Below the pieces are notes generated by a model. It saw only the letters and a program-made list of their open reading frames with translations, made no database searches and was not told the DNA's origin. The translations under genes and the position numbers were made by a program. From assembly GCA_902594145.1 (NCBI GenBank), contig CACJLA010000006.1, positions 1 to 54,286 of the forward strand: a stretch of DNA of 54,286 nucleotides, written 5' to 3'. Origin of the DNA: an uncultured Alphaproteobacteria bacterium (GTDB lineage Bacteria > Pseudomonadota > Alphaproteobacteria > HIMB59). The number at the start of each line of letters is the position of its first letter. The stretch's first letter is position 1. Shown here in pieces: positions 26,100 to 34,683 of this stretch.

Positions 26100-26200
26100 T
26101 GAAAAGAAAAAATAAAAATTATTTAGTATTGGCATTACTCTTTATGCTTGTGACAGCATTTTATTTTATTACGATATTTAGAATTAAATCTGGTTTTTGA
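26099..26200 (+). CDS. 33-residue single-span protein, CoxF/CtaF-like, between ctaB and ctaG
   Basis: A very short frame with ATG at 26099 overlapping the ctaB stop (TAATG) and a TGA at 26198-26200 overlapping the TTG start of ctaG (TTGA). The product has a basic head (MKRKNKNY), one hydrophobic helix (about residues 8-27, VLALLFMLVTAFYFITIF) and a basic tail (RIKSGF). Alphaproteobacterial oxidase operons commonly carry a tiny single-helix protein with a basic N-terminus at exactly this place, often called CoxF. Function is not well defined; oxidase assembly is the usual guess. Both overlaps imply it is translated as part of the operon. Homology cannot be proved at this length. Confidence 0.72.
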   Translation: MKRKNKNYLVLALLFMLVTAFYFITIFRIKSGF

Positions 26201-26733
26201 ATATAACAAATATAAATAAAACATTATTTGTTCTAATATTAATACTTGGCTTCATGCTAAGCTTGGTAGTTTTTTCTGTACCTTTATATAAACTTTTTTG
26301 TGATTTAACTGGATTTCAGGGTTTTAATAAAGAAGTTCAAATACAAGAACAAAACCAAAATATCAACTCAGGACAACTTGATTTAAAAGTAATATTTTCA
26401 GCTCAGGTAAATGATGGACTAGACTGGATGTTTGAGGCACCTCAAAAAATGCATATCACTGAGGGTGTTAAATACGATGTAGTTTTTAAAGCTAAAAATA
26501 ATACCAATGTTGAGTCAACTGGCACATCTATTTTTAATATTTTACCTCCAAAAATTGGTCCATATTTGTTTAAAATAGAATGTTTTTGTTTTATTGATCA
26601 AACAATCCTGCCAAATCAAGTTGTTGAGTTTCCCGTTACATTTTACTTGGATCCATTAATATTAGACGATCCTGAGGCAAGCAGGACAAAGAATGTCACT
26701 TTGTCATATACCTTTTTTGAGAAAAAAGAATGA
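26197..26733 (+). CDS. ctaG: Cytochrome c oxidase assembly protein CtaG/Cox11 (copper delivery to CuB)
   Basis: A membrane-anchored copper chaperone, 178 residues. One N-terminal helix (about 10-28) is followed by the conserved FSVPLYKLFCDLTGFQG, which contains the Cys used in copper transfer. A periplasmic Ig-like domain follows, with the copper-binding KIECFCFIDQTI (C-F-C-F, about 127-138) and VEFPVTFYLDP. The start is TTG at 26197, overlapping the CoxF-like stop; no ATG is available upstream of the helix. It is in line with ctaC-D-B and ctaE, whose product it helps metallate. Confidence 0.94.
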   Translation: MNITNINKTLFVLILILGFMLSLVVFSVPLYKLFCDLTGFQGFNKEVQIQEQNQNINSGQLDLKVIFSAQVNDGLDWMFEAPQKMHITEGVKYDVVFKAKNNTNVESTGTSIFNILPPKIGPYLFKIECFCFIDQTILPNQVVEFPVTFYLDPLILDDPEASRTKNVTLSYTFFEKKE

Positions 26734-26746
26734 AATGAGCAATTGA

Positions 26747-27589
26747 ATGGTTGACTTAGTATTTAAAGACTCTCATAAGAAACATAAGTTTCACCTCGTC
26801 AATCCAAGTCCATGGCCTATAGTTGGTGCTTTTTCAGCTCTTTTTCTAGTTTCAGGTGCTATATTGTATATGCATTATGAAATGTTATGGCCGATGCTGG
26901 CAGGCCTTTTCCTAATACTTTTTACTATGTTTATGTGGTGGAGAGACATCATTAAAGAAAGCACTTATTTAAAAGTTCATAATTCAATCACGGAAATTGG
27001 TCTTAGGTGGGGTATGGCTTTATTTATCACATCAGAAGTTATGTTTTTTGTTGCTTTTTTTTGGGCTTTTTTTGATGCAAGTCTATTGCCAAAATCATTT
27101 ATATCAGAATACAAGGAAGTTTTTACTGGTACTCTTGGAATAGGGGTATGGCCTCCAAAAGGTATTGAAACTTTTGACCCATTAGATATCCCATATTTAA
27201 ACACTTTAATTCTACTTCTATCAGGTACTACTTGTACATGGGCGCATCATGCAGTAAGAGAAGGCAATAACAAAGAAGCTCTTCAAGGATTATATTTCAC
27301 AGTTTTTTTGGGTTTCATATTTTCACTTTTACAAATATATGAATATCAACATGCTACTTTTGGTTTTACTGAAGGTATATATCCCTCAACTTTTTATATG
27401 GCAACTGGCTTTCATGGCTTTCATGTATTAATTGGTACTTTATTTTTACTTGTCTGTTTAATGAGAGCAAGAAAAGGTCATTTAACCCCAGAAAGACATT
27501 TTGGTTTTGAAGCTGCTGCATGGTATTGGCATTTCGTCGATGTTGTTTGGTTGTTTTTGTACATAAGTATCTACGTGTGGGGGAAATAA
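26747..27589 (+). CDS. ctaE: Cytochrome c oxidase subunit III
   Basis: A seven-helix core subunit, 280 residues. It has KFHLVNPSPWPIVGAFSAL at the N-terminus, then WWRDIIKESTYLK, WGMALFITSEVMFFVAFFWAFFDASL, a GTTCTWAHHAVREG block, and GFHGFHVLIGTLFL. The C-terminus is RHFGFEAAAWYWHFVDVVWLFLYISIYVWG, the standard lipid-binding/final-helix region. It lies 13 bases after ctaG. In many alphaproteobacteria a DUF983 gene follows; here surf1 follows directly after 42 bases. Confidence 0.97.
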   Translation: MVDLVFKDSHKKHKFHLVNPSPWPIVGAFSALFLVSGAILYMHYEMLWPMLAGLFLILFTMFMWWRDIIKESTYLKVHNSITEIGLRWGMALFITSEVMFFVAFFWAFFDASLLPKSFISEYKEVFTGTLGIGVWPPKGIETFDPLDIPYLNTLILLLSGTTCTWAHHAVREGNNKEALQGLYFTVFLGFIFSLLQIYEYQHATFGFTEGIYPSTFYMATGFHGFHVLIGTLFLLVCLMRARKGHLTPERHFGFEAAAWYWHFVDVVWLFLYISIYVWGK

Positions 27590-27631
27590 ATTAAAAATTT
27601 TGTTTTTTTAAACCAATTAAAATAACAATCT

Positions 27632-28303
27632 ATGAATAAGTCATCATTAACATTTGTATTCATTGGTATTTCAATTTTAACTTTTATTTTAGGATCATGG
27701 CAATTATTTAGACTTAATTGGAAAAACGATCTAATGGATAATATTAGTAATTCAATTATTAATCCTGATCTGTTCTCTAATGATAAAAATTACAATAATT
27801 TAGTTTCAGTAAAATTAGACAAAAATTACACATTATTAGATAAACCAATCTTTATAGAGTCCAAAACATTCAAAGGAAAGCCAGGTTATCACCTAATACT
27901 TCCCCTAAAATACAATAAAGAGATATATAGCGTCATCAATTTTGGGTGGTTTTTAGATAAAGATTTTGATCAAGTCAAAAGTATCATAAAAAAATATCTA
28001 TCTGTAAATAATGCAAAAGTTTATGTAAGAGAATTCAATTCAGATAAGCCATTTTTTACTCCTAAGAATGATTTATTAAATAATACTTGGTATGCAGTTA
28101 ATAAGAATGATTTTAATCAATTTTATCAATATGATTTTCCATCAAAATATTATTTTGTTTTACTAGATGATAGAATAACTAAATATAGTTTTAATCCTCT
28201 AATATTTTTGAGGAATAACCATTTAAATTATTCAATAACTTGGTTTTTGTTAAGCTTATCAAGTATTATAATGCTGTTAATTATCAGGAAGAAATATGAA
28301 TAA
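27632..28303 (+). CDS. SURF1-family cytochrome oxidase biogenesis protein
   Basis: A 223-residue protein with one N-terminal and one C-terminal membrane helix (about 7-25 and 200-218) and a periplasmic domain between, the SURF1 layout. Motifs: ILGSWQLFRLNWKNDLM (G-x-W-Q-x-x-R-x-x-W-K), FKGKPGYHLILPL (family G-P-x-G-x-x-x-x-T-P-L) and SVINFGWFLDK (family V-N-R-G-W-V). SURF1 assists heme a insertion in subunit I. The sequence is more diverged than its neighbours. Its 3' end overlaps the carboxypeptidase gene by eight bases. Confidence 0.88.
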   Translation: MNKSSLTFVFIGISILTFILGSWQLFRLNWKNDLMDNISNSIINPDLFSNDKNYNNLVSVKLDKNYTLLDKPIFIESKTFKGKPGYHLILPLKYNKEIYSVINFGWFLDKDFDQVKSIIKKYLSVNNAKVYVREFNSDKPFFTPKNDLLNNTWYAVNKNDFNQFYQYDFPSKYYFVLLDDRITKYSFNPLIFLRNNHLNYSITWFLLSLSSIIMLLIIRKKYE

Positions 28304-29735
28304 ACTTAGAGAGTATTTTAAGAATTATTATGTCTTAAATGATGTCAGTGGAGTTTTATTTTGGGATAATGCCACTAATTTACCAAAAAAAAGTATCGAC
28401 TCTAGATCTGAGCAAATGTCTATTTTATCAAAATTTACTGACAAAATATTTAGGGGCGAGGAGATACAAGAAGAGATAGAAAAAGCTGAAAATACAAAAT
28501 TGACTGAAACAGATAGTAAGTGTCTAAAATTAATGAAGAGTATTATCATAAAAGAAAACGCTATTGATCCAGATTTAAAATCTTTACTGATAAAAAAAAA
28601 ATTAAACTGTGAACATTTATGGAGAGAAGCTCGAACAAAAAATAATTGCTCCATAATTGAAAAAGACTTCAATAATTTATTAGATTTAGTACACGAAGAG
28701 GCGTGTCAATTATCTCATGCTACTAACTTAACACCATATGACTCTTTAATTTCAAAATATGACGTAGACTATGACTCAGTAAAGATTGACGAAGTTTTTT
28801 CTATTATCGATAAAGAAATAATACCTAAATATAAAAATTTACAAAAAATTAAATCTCCTTTTATATACAAATCAGATATTTCTGACTCAAAAATAATAAA
28901 AGAAATAAAAATAAGATTAGAACAACTCAACTTTGATTTTGATAGAGGAAGAATTGACCAATCTCATCATCCATTCTGTGGAGGTGCCACAAATGATGTG
29001 CGGATAACAACAAGGTTTGAAGAAAATATATTAGAGTCCTTATCAGCTTTATTTCATGAGACGGGTCATGGTGTATATGAGCAAAATCGACCTATTCAAT
29101 ACCTTTATGAACCTTTGGGTCAATCTCGGAGTTTAAGTGTGCATGAAAGTCAATCTCTCTTTTTTGAAAATCATATATTTAAATCACAGGCTTATTTCAA
29201 AATAATAAATACTATTTTTGATAACTCTAAAGATTTGGAAAAATCTTTTTTAGAGCATTATCACACTGTTAGAATTAACCCGATCAGAGTTAGTGCTGAC
29301 GAATTTTCTTATCCAATTCATGTATTAATAAGGTATCAAATTGAGAAAGATATATTTAAAAATAAAATTAAATTTAAAGATATAAAAGATTTATGGAATA
29401 AAAAATACCTAGACCATATGGGAATAGATCTAATCTCAGACTCAGAAGGAGTACTACAGGATATTCATTGGTATGAGGGCATATTCGGATATTTTCCTAC
29501 TTATGCTCTTGGTGCAATGATAGCCTCTCAAATCAAATACAATTGTCCTTTGTTTGACATTTTTTTGAAAAACCCTAACGAAGAAAATATTAAGAAATTA
29601 ATTATTTGGTTAAATAATAATATTCATAATAAAGCCTCTTTATATTCTTCTGATGAAATGTTACAAAGCATTTCAGGTGAAAAATTAAATTCAAAATATT
29701 ATTTAGAGCATTTGATTGGTAGATTTGTTAAATGA
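28296..29735 (+). CDS. Metallocarboxypeptidase, M32 family (Taq carboxypeptidase type)
   Basis: A cytoplasmic zinc carboxypeptidase of 479 residues, near the usual ~500. The zinc site is ALFHETGHGVYEQ (H-E-x-x-H). The third ligand region is SLSVHESQSLFFEN, the M32-specific H-E-S-Q-S motif. Further family blocks are HHPFCGGATNDVRITTRF, RISADEFSYP-like VRINPIRVSADEFSYP, LIRYQIEKDIF, and GVLQDIHWYEGIFGYFPTYALG. It probably degrades peptides for amino-acid recycling. It is coupled to surf1 and thrC by short overlaps, but no functional link with them is evident. Confidence 0.93.
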   Translation: MNKLREYFKNYYVLNDVSGVLFWDNATNLPKKSIDSRSEQMSILSKFTDKIFRGEEIQEEIEKAENTKLTETDSKCLKLMKSIIIKENAIDPDLKSLLIKKKLNCEHLWREARTKNNCSIIEKDFNNLLDLVHEEACQLSHATNLTPYDSLISKYDVDYDSVKIDEVFSIIDKEIIPKYKNLQKIKSPFIYKSDISDSKIIKEIKIRLEQLNFDFDRGRIDQSHHPFCGGATNDVRITTRFEENILESLSALFHETGHGVYEQNRPIQYLYEPLGQSRSLSVHESQSLFFENHIFKSQAYFKIINTIFDNSKDLEKSFLEHYHTVRINPIRVSADEFSYPIHVLIRYQIEKDIFKNKIKFKDIKDLWNKKYLDHMGIDLISDSEGVLQDIHWYEGIFGYFPTYALGAMIASQIKYNCPLFDIFLKNPNEENIKKLIIWLNNNIHNKASLYSSDEMLQSISGEKLNSKYYLEHLIGRFVK

Positions 29736-31084
29736 AATATATAAGCACAAGGAGTAATAAAACTAATTTTTCTGCTGAACAGGTTCTGAGTTATGGCCTA
29801 GCACCAGACGGAGGACTTTTTATCCCTAAAGAAATTCCAAAATTTAGTTTTGATCAAATTAATACACTCAAAGGAAAAAATTATATTGATATAGCAAATT
29901 TCATTCTATCTCCTTTTTTATTAGATTTATTTGATCCTAAAACAATTAATATGATAATTAACGAGGCCTATACTAAATTTGACAAAGAAATCGTTTCAGT
30001 ATCAAATATAGGAGACAATGAATTACTAAATTTATTTCATGGCCCGACATTTGCTTTTAAAGATTATGCTATGTGCTTACTGGCAAAAATATATGAGTAC
30101 TATTTAAAAAAAGAAGATAAAAAACTAGTATTAATTGGAGCAACTTCTGGAGACACTGGCTCTGCAGCTATTCAGGCCTTCAAAGGTATTGATAATATTA
30201 GTATTTTTATTCTTCATCCTCATAATTCTACATCTCTTTTTCAAAGAAAACAAATGACCACAAGTGGAGCAAATAATGTTTTCAATATTGCCCTAAATGG
30301 AAGTTTTGACGATTGTCAAAGTTTAGTAAAGAAACTTTTTAATGATAAAAATTTAAATGAAACTTTTAGTTTTACTGCAGTGAATTCAATTAATTGGTTC
30401 AGGGTATTACCACAATCTATCTATTACGCATGGTCATATCTAAATTTTAATACTAATAACTTTGTAGTGCCAAGTGGAAATTTTGGAAATATATATTCTG
30501 CTTATTTACTAAAGTCTATGGGATTTCCTATAAAAAAATTAATTGTTGCAACAAATGAGAATAATATTTTACATCGAATTATAAGTAATAATGATCTACA
30601 TCTCTATAATGTTGTAAAAACTAATAGCCCTAGCATGGATATAACTATATCAAGTAATTTTGAAAGACTCTTAGCTGAGTTTCTTGGACCAGACTCAACT
30701 AAAGAACTATTTCAAAATATTTCAAATAATGAACATGATAAAAAATTAGATAGTTCTATTCATAATTTATTATCAAAGAATTTTTTATCAGAAAATGCAA
30801 CTTCTGAAGAAGTTGTAAATCAAATTAAAGATACTTATGAAAATTACAATATTGTATTAGACCCTCATACAGCAGTAGGTGTAGTATGTGCTGAAAAATT
30901 AAATCTTAAAAAAGTAATGTGTTTAGCATGCGCACATCCTGTAAAGTTTCAAGAAACTGTTAAAAAAGCATTGGGTGATGACATCAGCTATAACAAAAAT
31001 ATAGAATTTTTAAATAAAGAAAAATTTGAAATTTTAGATAACAAATTTGAAGTGTTGGGAGATTACATTAAATTAAATGCCTAA
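29732..31084 (+). CDS. thrC: Threonine synthase
   Basis: A PLP enzyme converting O-phosphohomoserine to threonine, 450 residues. It begins with MKYISTRSN and has LSYGLAPDGGLFIPKEIP, FHGPTFAFKDYAMCLLA with the PLP lysine (about residue 110), and GATSGDTGSAAIQAF for the phosphate. It also has FVVPSGNFGNIYSAYLLKSMG and LDPHTAVGV. This is the long bacterial form. The ATGA overlap with the carboxypeptidase and eight-base overlap with the M16 gene show operon packing. Homoserine kinase, the preceding step, is encoded nearby at 32747-33688 on the other strand. Confidence 0.96.
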   Translation: MKYISTRSNKTNFSAEQVLSYGLAPDGGLFIPKEIPKFSFDQINTLKGKNYIDIANFILSPFLLDLFDPKTINMIINEAYTKFDKEIVSVSNIGDNELLNLFHGPTFAFKDYAMCLLAKIYEYYLKKEDKKLVLIGATSGDTGSAAIQAFKGIDNISIFILHPHNSTSLFQRKQMTTSGANNVFNIALNGSFDDCQSLVKKLFNDKNLNETFSFTAVNSINWFRVLPQSIYYAWSYLNFNTNNFVVPSGNFGNIYSAYLLKSMGFPIKKLIVATNENNILHRIISNNDLHLYNVVKTNSPSMDITISSNFERLLAEFLGPDSTKELFQNISNNEHDKKLDSSIHNLLSKNFLSENATSEEVVNQIKDTYENYNIVLDPHTAVGVVCAEKLNLKKVMCLACAHPVKFQETVKKALGDDISYNKNIEFLNKEKFEILDNKFEVLGDYIKLNA

Positions 31085-32330
31085 TATTCATAAGTTAAAT
31101 AATGGAATGACGCTCATAGCGGACCACGTCAAGACCGTAGAAACAGTTAGTGTAGGTATGTGGAATAAGGTAGGGGCTAGGAATGAACGTAAAGAAATTA
31201 ATGGTGTTGCTCATCTACTAGAACATATGGCTTTCAAAGGAACTAAAAATAGATCTGCAGCGCAAATAGCTAAAGAAGTAGAGCTTGTTGGAAATTCTCA
31301 TAATGCTTATACATCAAGAGAAATCACAGCATATTATATGAGTGGTTTAAAAGAAAATGTTGAATTATCAATAGATGTTATTAGTGACATACTCCAATTT
31401 TCTACATTTGACTCAAAGGAGCTTGATAAAGAGAGAGGTGTAATATTGCAAGAGATTGGAATGTATGCAGATGAGCCTGATAGTATTGTAGGCGATAAGT
31501 TTGACGAGTTGGCATATCCAAATCAACCCATGGGAAGATCAATTTTAGGCACTTCTGAAATTATAAAATCTATATCAAGAGATGAGGTAGAGGGTTTTAT
31601 GAAAGGTTTTTATAATCCATCAAAAATGGTATTTTCTATATCTGGAAATTTTGATGAAGACAAAATCATAAAAATTGTTGAAGAAAAATTTCAAAATCTT
31701 CCACAAGGCATTGATGATTATACTCCAAAATCTTCATATGTAGGAGGGGAATATCGAGAAGAAAAGAATTTAGAACAAGTAAAGTTATTACTAGGTTTTG
31801 AAGGTGTAGATATTCACTCAGACCTTTATTATGCTACAAGAGTTTATTCAACACTTCTTGGTTCTGGTATGTCTTCAAGACTATTTCAAGAAATAAGAGA
31901 AAAAAGAGGCCTTGTTTACAGTATATATAGCAGTGGTGATTTTTTTTCTGACTCAGGAATTTTTTATGTTTATGCAGGCACTGGACATAAGGAAGTTAAA
32001 GAATTAATTCCTGTTTTATGCGATCAATTAAATATAAACGCCAACACCTTCACACAAGAGGAATTAACTAAAACTAAAGCAAAATTTAAAGTAGGTATTT
32101 TAAAAGGTGAGGAAAGTATTTCATCAAGGTGTAGATCTAATGCATCTAACTATCTAATGCATAATAAAATTCGATTACCAGAAGAATTTATTGAAAAAAT
32201 AGATGCAGTACAATTAGAGGACTTGGAAAAAGCAAGAACAAAAATACTTGAGTCTAATTTAACAGTATCATCTATAGGACCTATTGAGAATCTTGAAACT
32301 GTAGACTCAATTAAACGAAGACTCAGTTAA
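31077..32330 (+). CDS. M16-family zinc peptidase (mitochondrial processing peptidase-like)
   Basis: A 417-residue metallopeptidase with two M16 domains. The inverted zinc motif is GVAHLLEHMAFKGT (H-x-x-E-H, about residues 44-48), with the distal Glu in ERGVILQEIGMYADEPD. The second half has the glycine-rich LLGSGMSSRLFQEIREKRGLVYSIYS. A full M16 triad and length near 420 make it an active MPP-like peptidase; the substrate is unknown. The thrC-M16 order is common in alphaproteobacteria. Its last 24 bases overlap the end of convergent rnhA, the longest convergent overlap here. Confidence 0.93.
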   Translation: MPNIHKLNNGMTLIADHVKTVETVSVGMWNKVGARNERKEINGVAHLLEHMAFKGTKNRSAAQIAKEVELVGNSHNAYTSREITAYYMSGLKENVELSIDVISDILQFSTFDSKELDKERGVILQEIGMYADEPDSIVGDKFDELAYPNQPMGRSILGTSEIIKSISRDEVEGFMKGFYNPSKMVFSISGNFDEDKIIKIVEEKFQNLPQGIDDYTPKSSYVGGEYREEKNLEQVKLLLGFEGVDIHSDLYYATRVYSTLLGSGMSSRLFQEIREKRGLVYSIYSSGDFFSDSGIFYVYAGTGHKEVKELIPVLCDQLNINANTFTQEELTKTKAKFKVGILKGEESISSRCRSNASNYLMHNKIRLPEEFIEKIDAVQLEDLEKARTKILESNLTVSSIGPIENLETVDSIKRRLS

Positions 32331-32750
32331 TGACTCAGCTGCTTTTCTAGCAAGTTCGTCAACTTGATTATTAAATTCACTTGTATTATGTGCTTTAACC
32401 CAGCACCAACTTATATTTTTCTTTTCACAGAGATTATCTAATCGCTCCCAGAGTTCTCTATTTTTAACTAGCTGCTTTGAAGATGTTTTCCAATTATTTT
32501 TTTTCCAATTAAATATCCATGTAGTTATTCCCTCTTTTACATAATTACTATCAGTGTTGATAGTAATATCGTTATATTTATTCAAAAACTCTAGTGCGTT
32601 AATTGCAGCTATAAGTTCCATTTGATTATTTGTGGCATTTTTTTTAAATCCAGTTCTATATCTGATATTCTTTTCCTCTACAATCAAGAATGCCCAACCC
32701 CCATTTCCAGGATTTCCAAGACATGAACCATCTGTATAAACGTTAATCAA
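32307..32750 (-). CDS. rnhA: Ribonuclease HI
   Basis: An endonuclease that cuts RNA in RNA-DNA hybrids; 147 residues. All four acidic catalytic residues are visible: Asp in NVYTDGSCLGNPG, Glu in NQMELIAAINAL, Asp in ITINTDSNYVKEG, and Asp in NQVDELARKAA; the HNTSEFNN loop supplies the His. The start is TTG at 32750, overlapping the thrB stop as TTGA. RNase HII is also encoded in the window (42151-42753). Confidence 0.96.
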   Translation of the reverse strand: MINVYTDGSCLGNPGNGGWAFLIVEEKNIRYRTGFKKNATNNQMELIAAINALEFLNKYNDITINTDSNYVKEGITTWIFNWKKNNWKTSSKQLVKNRELWERLDNLCEKKNISWCWVKAHNTSEFNNQVDELARKAAESLTESSFN

Positions 32751-33688
32751 AAAAAGTCCTGTATATTATTTTTTTCGTGAAATTTAAAAATTTTGTAAAA
32801 CTCTATTGGATTTTTATGTTTTACGTTTCCCTCATTATTAAAATGTAAGTCATAAAGTCTTGTTAAAAAAAAGCGAATAGCACTTACTTTTAAATAAAAG
32901 TTAAAATTATCCTTCTCCTCAGATTTTAACTCAAAATTTTGCTGGTAAGATCTAAGAAAATTTATGTAATTGCCCTCTAGAAATTTATTTTCTTTAAAAA
33001 ACCAAGCATTCACAAAAGTAGCCAAATCATAAATCACAGTATCAGTGCAAGAAAAAAAGAAATCTATAAAACCTGAAACTTGGTTATCTAAAAAAAAAAT
33101 ATTATCTTTAAATAAATCTGCATGAATATTAATTTGTCTTAAATTTAAAGGAAATTTATCTTGAATATGATGAATACTTTCAAAGATATATTTATACTCA
33201 TCAATACTAAACTTAGGATCGCTTTTCGAAAAACTCTCAGTAATATGTTTCCAAGAAGGTAATAGCATCATATTTTTTCTAAAGAGATCTGAGCAACTTC
33301 CAGACTGATGCAAATGTGCTATTGATTTTCCCAATGAGTTTAACTGTTCTTTATTAATGCTTTTTAAAGGTTTACCCTTAACAAACGTATAAATACAGCA
33401 GTGTTTTTCTTTGATTTTAAATACATCTTCATTTTTGATACTGATGCTTAATGGACAAGAAACTCCATTTTTATAAAATAATTCCATTAGATTATTAAAA
33501 TAGGGTAGGTCAGTTTTTTTCGTTCTTTTCTCAAAAAGAGTTAGTATGTATTTATTTGAGTCATTTAAATGAACTAAATAATTTGTATTTTCTACTCCCT
33601 CTTTTATACCCTCTAACTTAACTATTTCTCCAAGTGGTTTAAATAATTCTTGGGCATCTGTGTGAGATATAGGTGTGTAAACTGCCAT
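32747..33688 (-). CDS. thrB: Homoserine kinase, APH-fold type
   Basis: Phosphorylates homoserine for threonine synthesis; 313 residues. The N-terminus MAVYTPISHTDAQELF and GIKEGVENTNYLVH are typical of proteobacterial ThrB of the choline/aminoglycoside-kinase fold. The catalytic loop is QINIHADLFKDNIFFLDNQ (H-x-D-L-x-x-x-N), and the metal-binding Asp is in SGFIDFFFSC. It is not the GHMP-type enzyme of E. coli. ThrB-rnhA follow each other with a four-base overlap, as in many alphaproteobacteria, where ispH usually precedes them; ispH is absent here. Confidence 0.94.
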   Translation of the reverse strand: MAVYTPISHTDAQELFKPLGEIVKLEGIKEGVENTNYLVHLNDSNKYILTLFEKRTKKTDLPYFNNLMELFYKNGVSCPLSISIKNEDVFKIKEKHCCIYTFVKGKPLKSINKEQLNSLGKSIAHLHQSGSCSDLFRKNMMLLPSWKHITESFSKSDPKFSIDEYKYIFESIHHIQDKFPLNLRQINIHADLFKDNIFFLDNQVSGFIDFFFSCTDTVIYDLATFVNAWFFKENKFLEGNYINFLRSYQQNFELKSEEKDNFNFYLKVSAIRFFLTRLYDLHFNNEGNVKHKNPIEFYKIFKFHEKNNIQDFF

Positions 33689-33717
33689 TTGATTATTTTT
33701 TAATTAATGTATATAAG
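33689..33717 (+). promoter_or_regulatory. Candidate sigma-70 promoter for the lipoprotein gene
   Basis: TTGATT (33689-33694) and TATAAG (33712-33717) are separated by 17 bases, a good match to the consensus. Transcription would start near 33724, about eleven bases before the ATG at 33735. The -35 element begins immediately beyond the thrB start codon. Confidence 0.5.
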
Positions 33718-33734
33718 ATGCATAATATTCAAAA

Positions 33735-34205
33735 ATGATAAAAAATAAATTTTTAATATGTTCAATTTTATCTTTTTTTTTTATTGCATGTTCTAATTCC
33801 AATCCCTTAAAAAAAGAAGCTTATGTAATTGATAAAGATTGCCCTCAATCGTTAATATTATACGAGGCAAAGTCTCTTGATTTAGGCAATGCATTCATTG
33901 AGCTACAAAATAATTATGCCCTCAATTGTTATTTGTTTGTTGACGAAGATAAAGTAGAAATATCTACTGACTATAATCTAAGTGTGCTTCTGTCTGAGGA
34001 AGAAAAAAATACCTATGAAGTTGAATTAATAATTTTCGTTACAAATATTAATGAAGAAAAAAAAATTGCTGAATTACAGTACTCCAAAGACCTAAAGCTT
34101 GATAGGGAAGGTTATAAATTGTATAGCTTTGATCTAAATGACAAATTTCAAATTGATTTAGATACCTATGACAAGGGTATAAAATTATTTTTTGCGATCA
34201 ATTAG
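33735..34205 (+). CDS. Putative lipoprotein of unknown function
   Basis: A 156-residue protein I do not recognise. It begins with a basic n-region and hydrophobic core (MIKNKFLICSILSFFFIACS) and a lipobox ending at Cys19, followed by SNSNP, so it should be a lipid-anchored envelope protein processed by LspA. The mature part is acidic and predicted to be rich in beta strands, with two further Cys (in KDCPQSL and LNCYLF) that could form a disulfide. There are no repeats or catalytic motifs. It is a single-gene unit between the divergent thrB-rnhA pair and the convergent ATP synthase cluster, and overlaps the end of atpF by eight bases. Confidence 0.7.
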   Translation: MIKNKFLICSILSFFFIACSNSNPLKKEAYVIDKDCPQSLILYEAKSLDLGNAFIELQNNYALNCYLFVDEDKVEISTDYNLSVLLSEEEKNTYEVELIIFVTNINEEKKIAELQYSKDLKLDREGYKLYSFDLNDKFQIDLDTYDKGIKLFFAIN

Positions 34206-34683
34206 CAGATTTTAGATTAATAACACTATTGTTTAATATTTTAGTTCTATCATCCTCAGATATATTTGATAAATAATTTCTAATGATACTATTCAATTCA
34301 ATTGAGGCCTGACTTTTAATAGATTGAATAGCAGACAACTCAATTTGTTGAATTCGATCTATAGAATTCTTTTCTTTTGATTTAACAGTTTGACTTGTCT
34401 TATCAATTATATTTTTAGAAATAGACTCGGCTTGTGACTTGGCATTAAAAATGATTTCATCAACTTTATTAGTCAAATCTAAAGTACTTTTTTCTGCGTC
34501 TTTGAGTTTCTCTTCAGCTTCGGTAAAAGACTCAAGTGACTTATCGATATTTTGTTTAATCTCTTGAATTTTCGAGTCTAAACCACCTATCATTATAGTT
34601 TTAAATGGTTTAATCATCAAAATCACAAAAATTATAAATGAAATTAAAAGCCAAAACTTAGGATCTGAAAATAATTGACTCAT
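34198..34683 (-). CDS. atpF: F0F1 ATP synthase subunit b
   Basis: A peripheral-stalk subunit, 161 residues. One N-terminal membrane helix (about 9-28, FWLLISFIIFVILMIKPF) is followed by a long, highly charged amphipathic helix, predicted coiled coil for nearly the whole remainder. The short basic segment after the helix and the absence of a signal peptide fit subunit b. It pairs with the b' subunit encoded just upstream; the two share one base (TAATG). It is the last gene of the F0 cluster. Confidence 0.88.
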   Translation of the reverse strand: MSQLFSDPKFWLLISFIIFVILMIKPFKTIMIGGLDSKIQEIKQNIDKSLESFTEAEEKLKDAEKSTLDLTNKVDEIIFNAKSQAESISKNIIDKTSQTVKSKEKNSIDRIQQIELSAIQSIKSQASIELNSIIRNYLSNISEDDRTKILNNSVINLKSAN

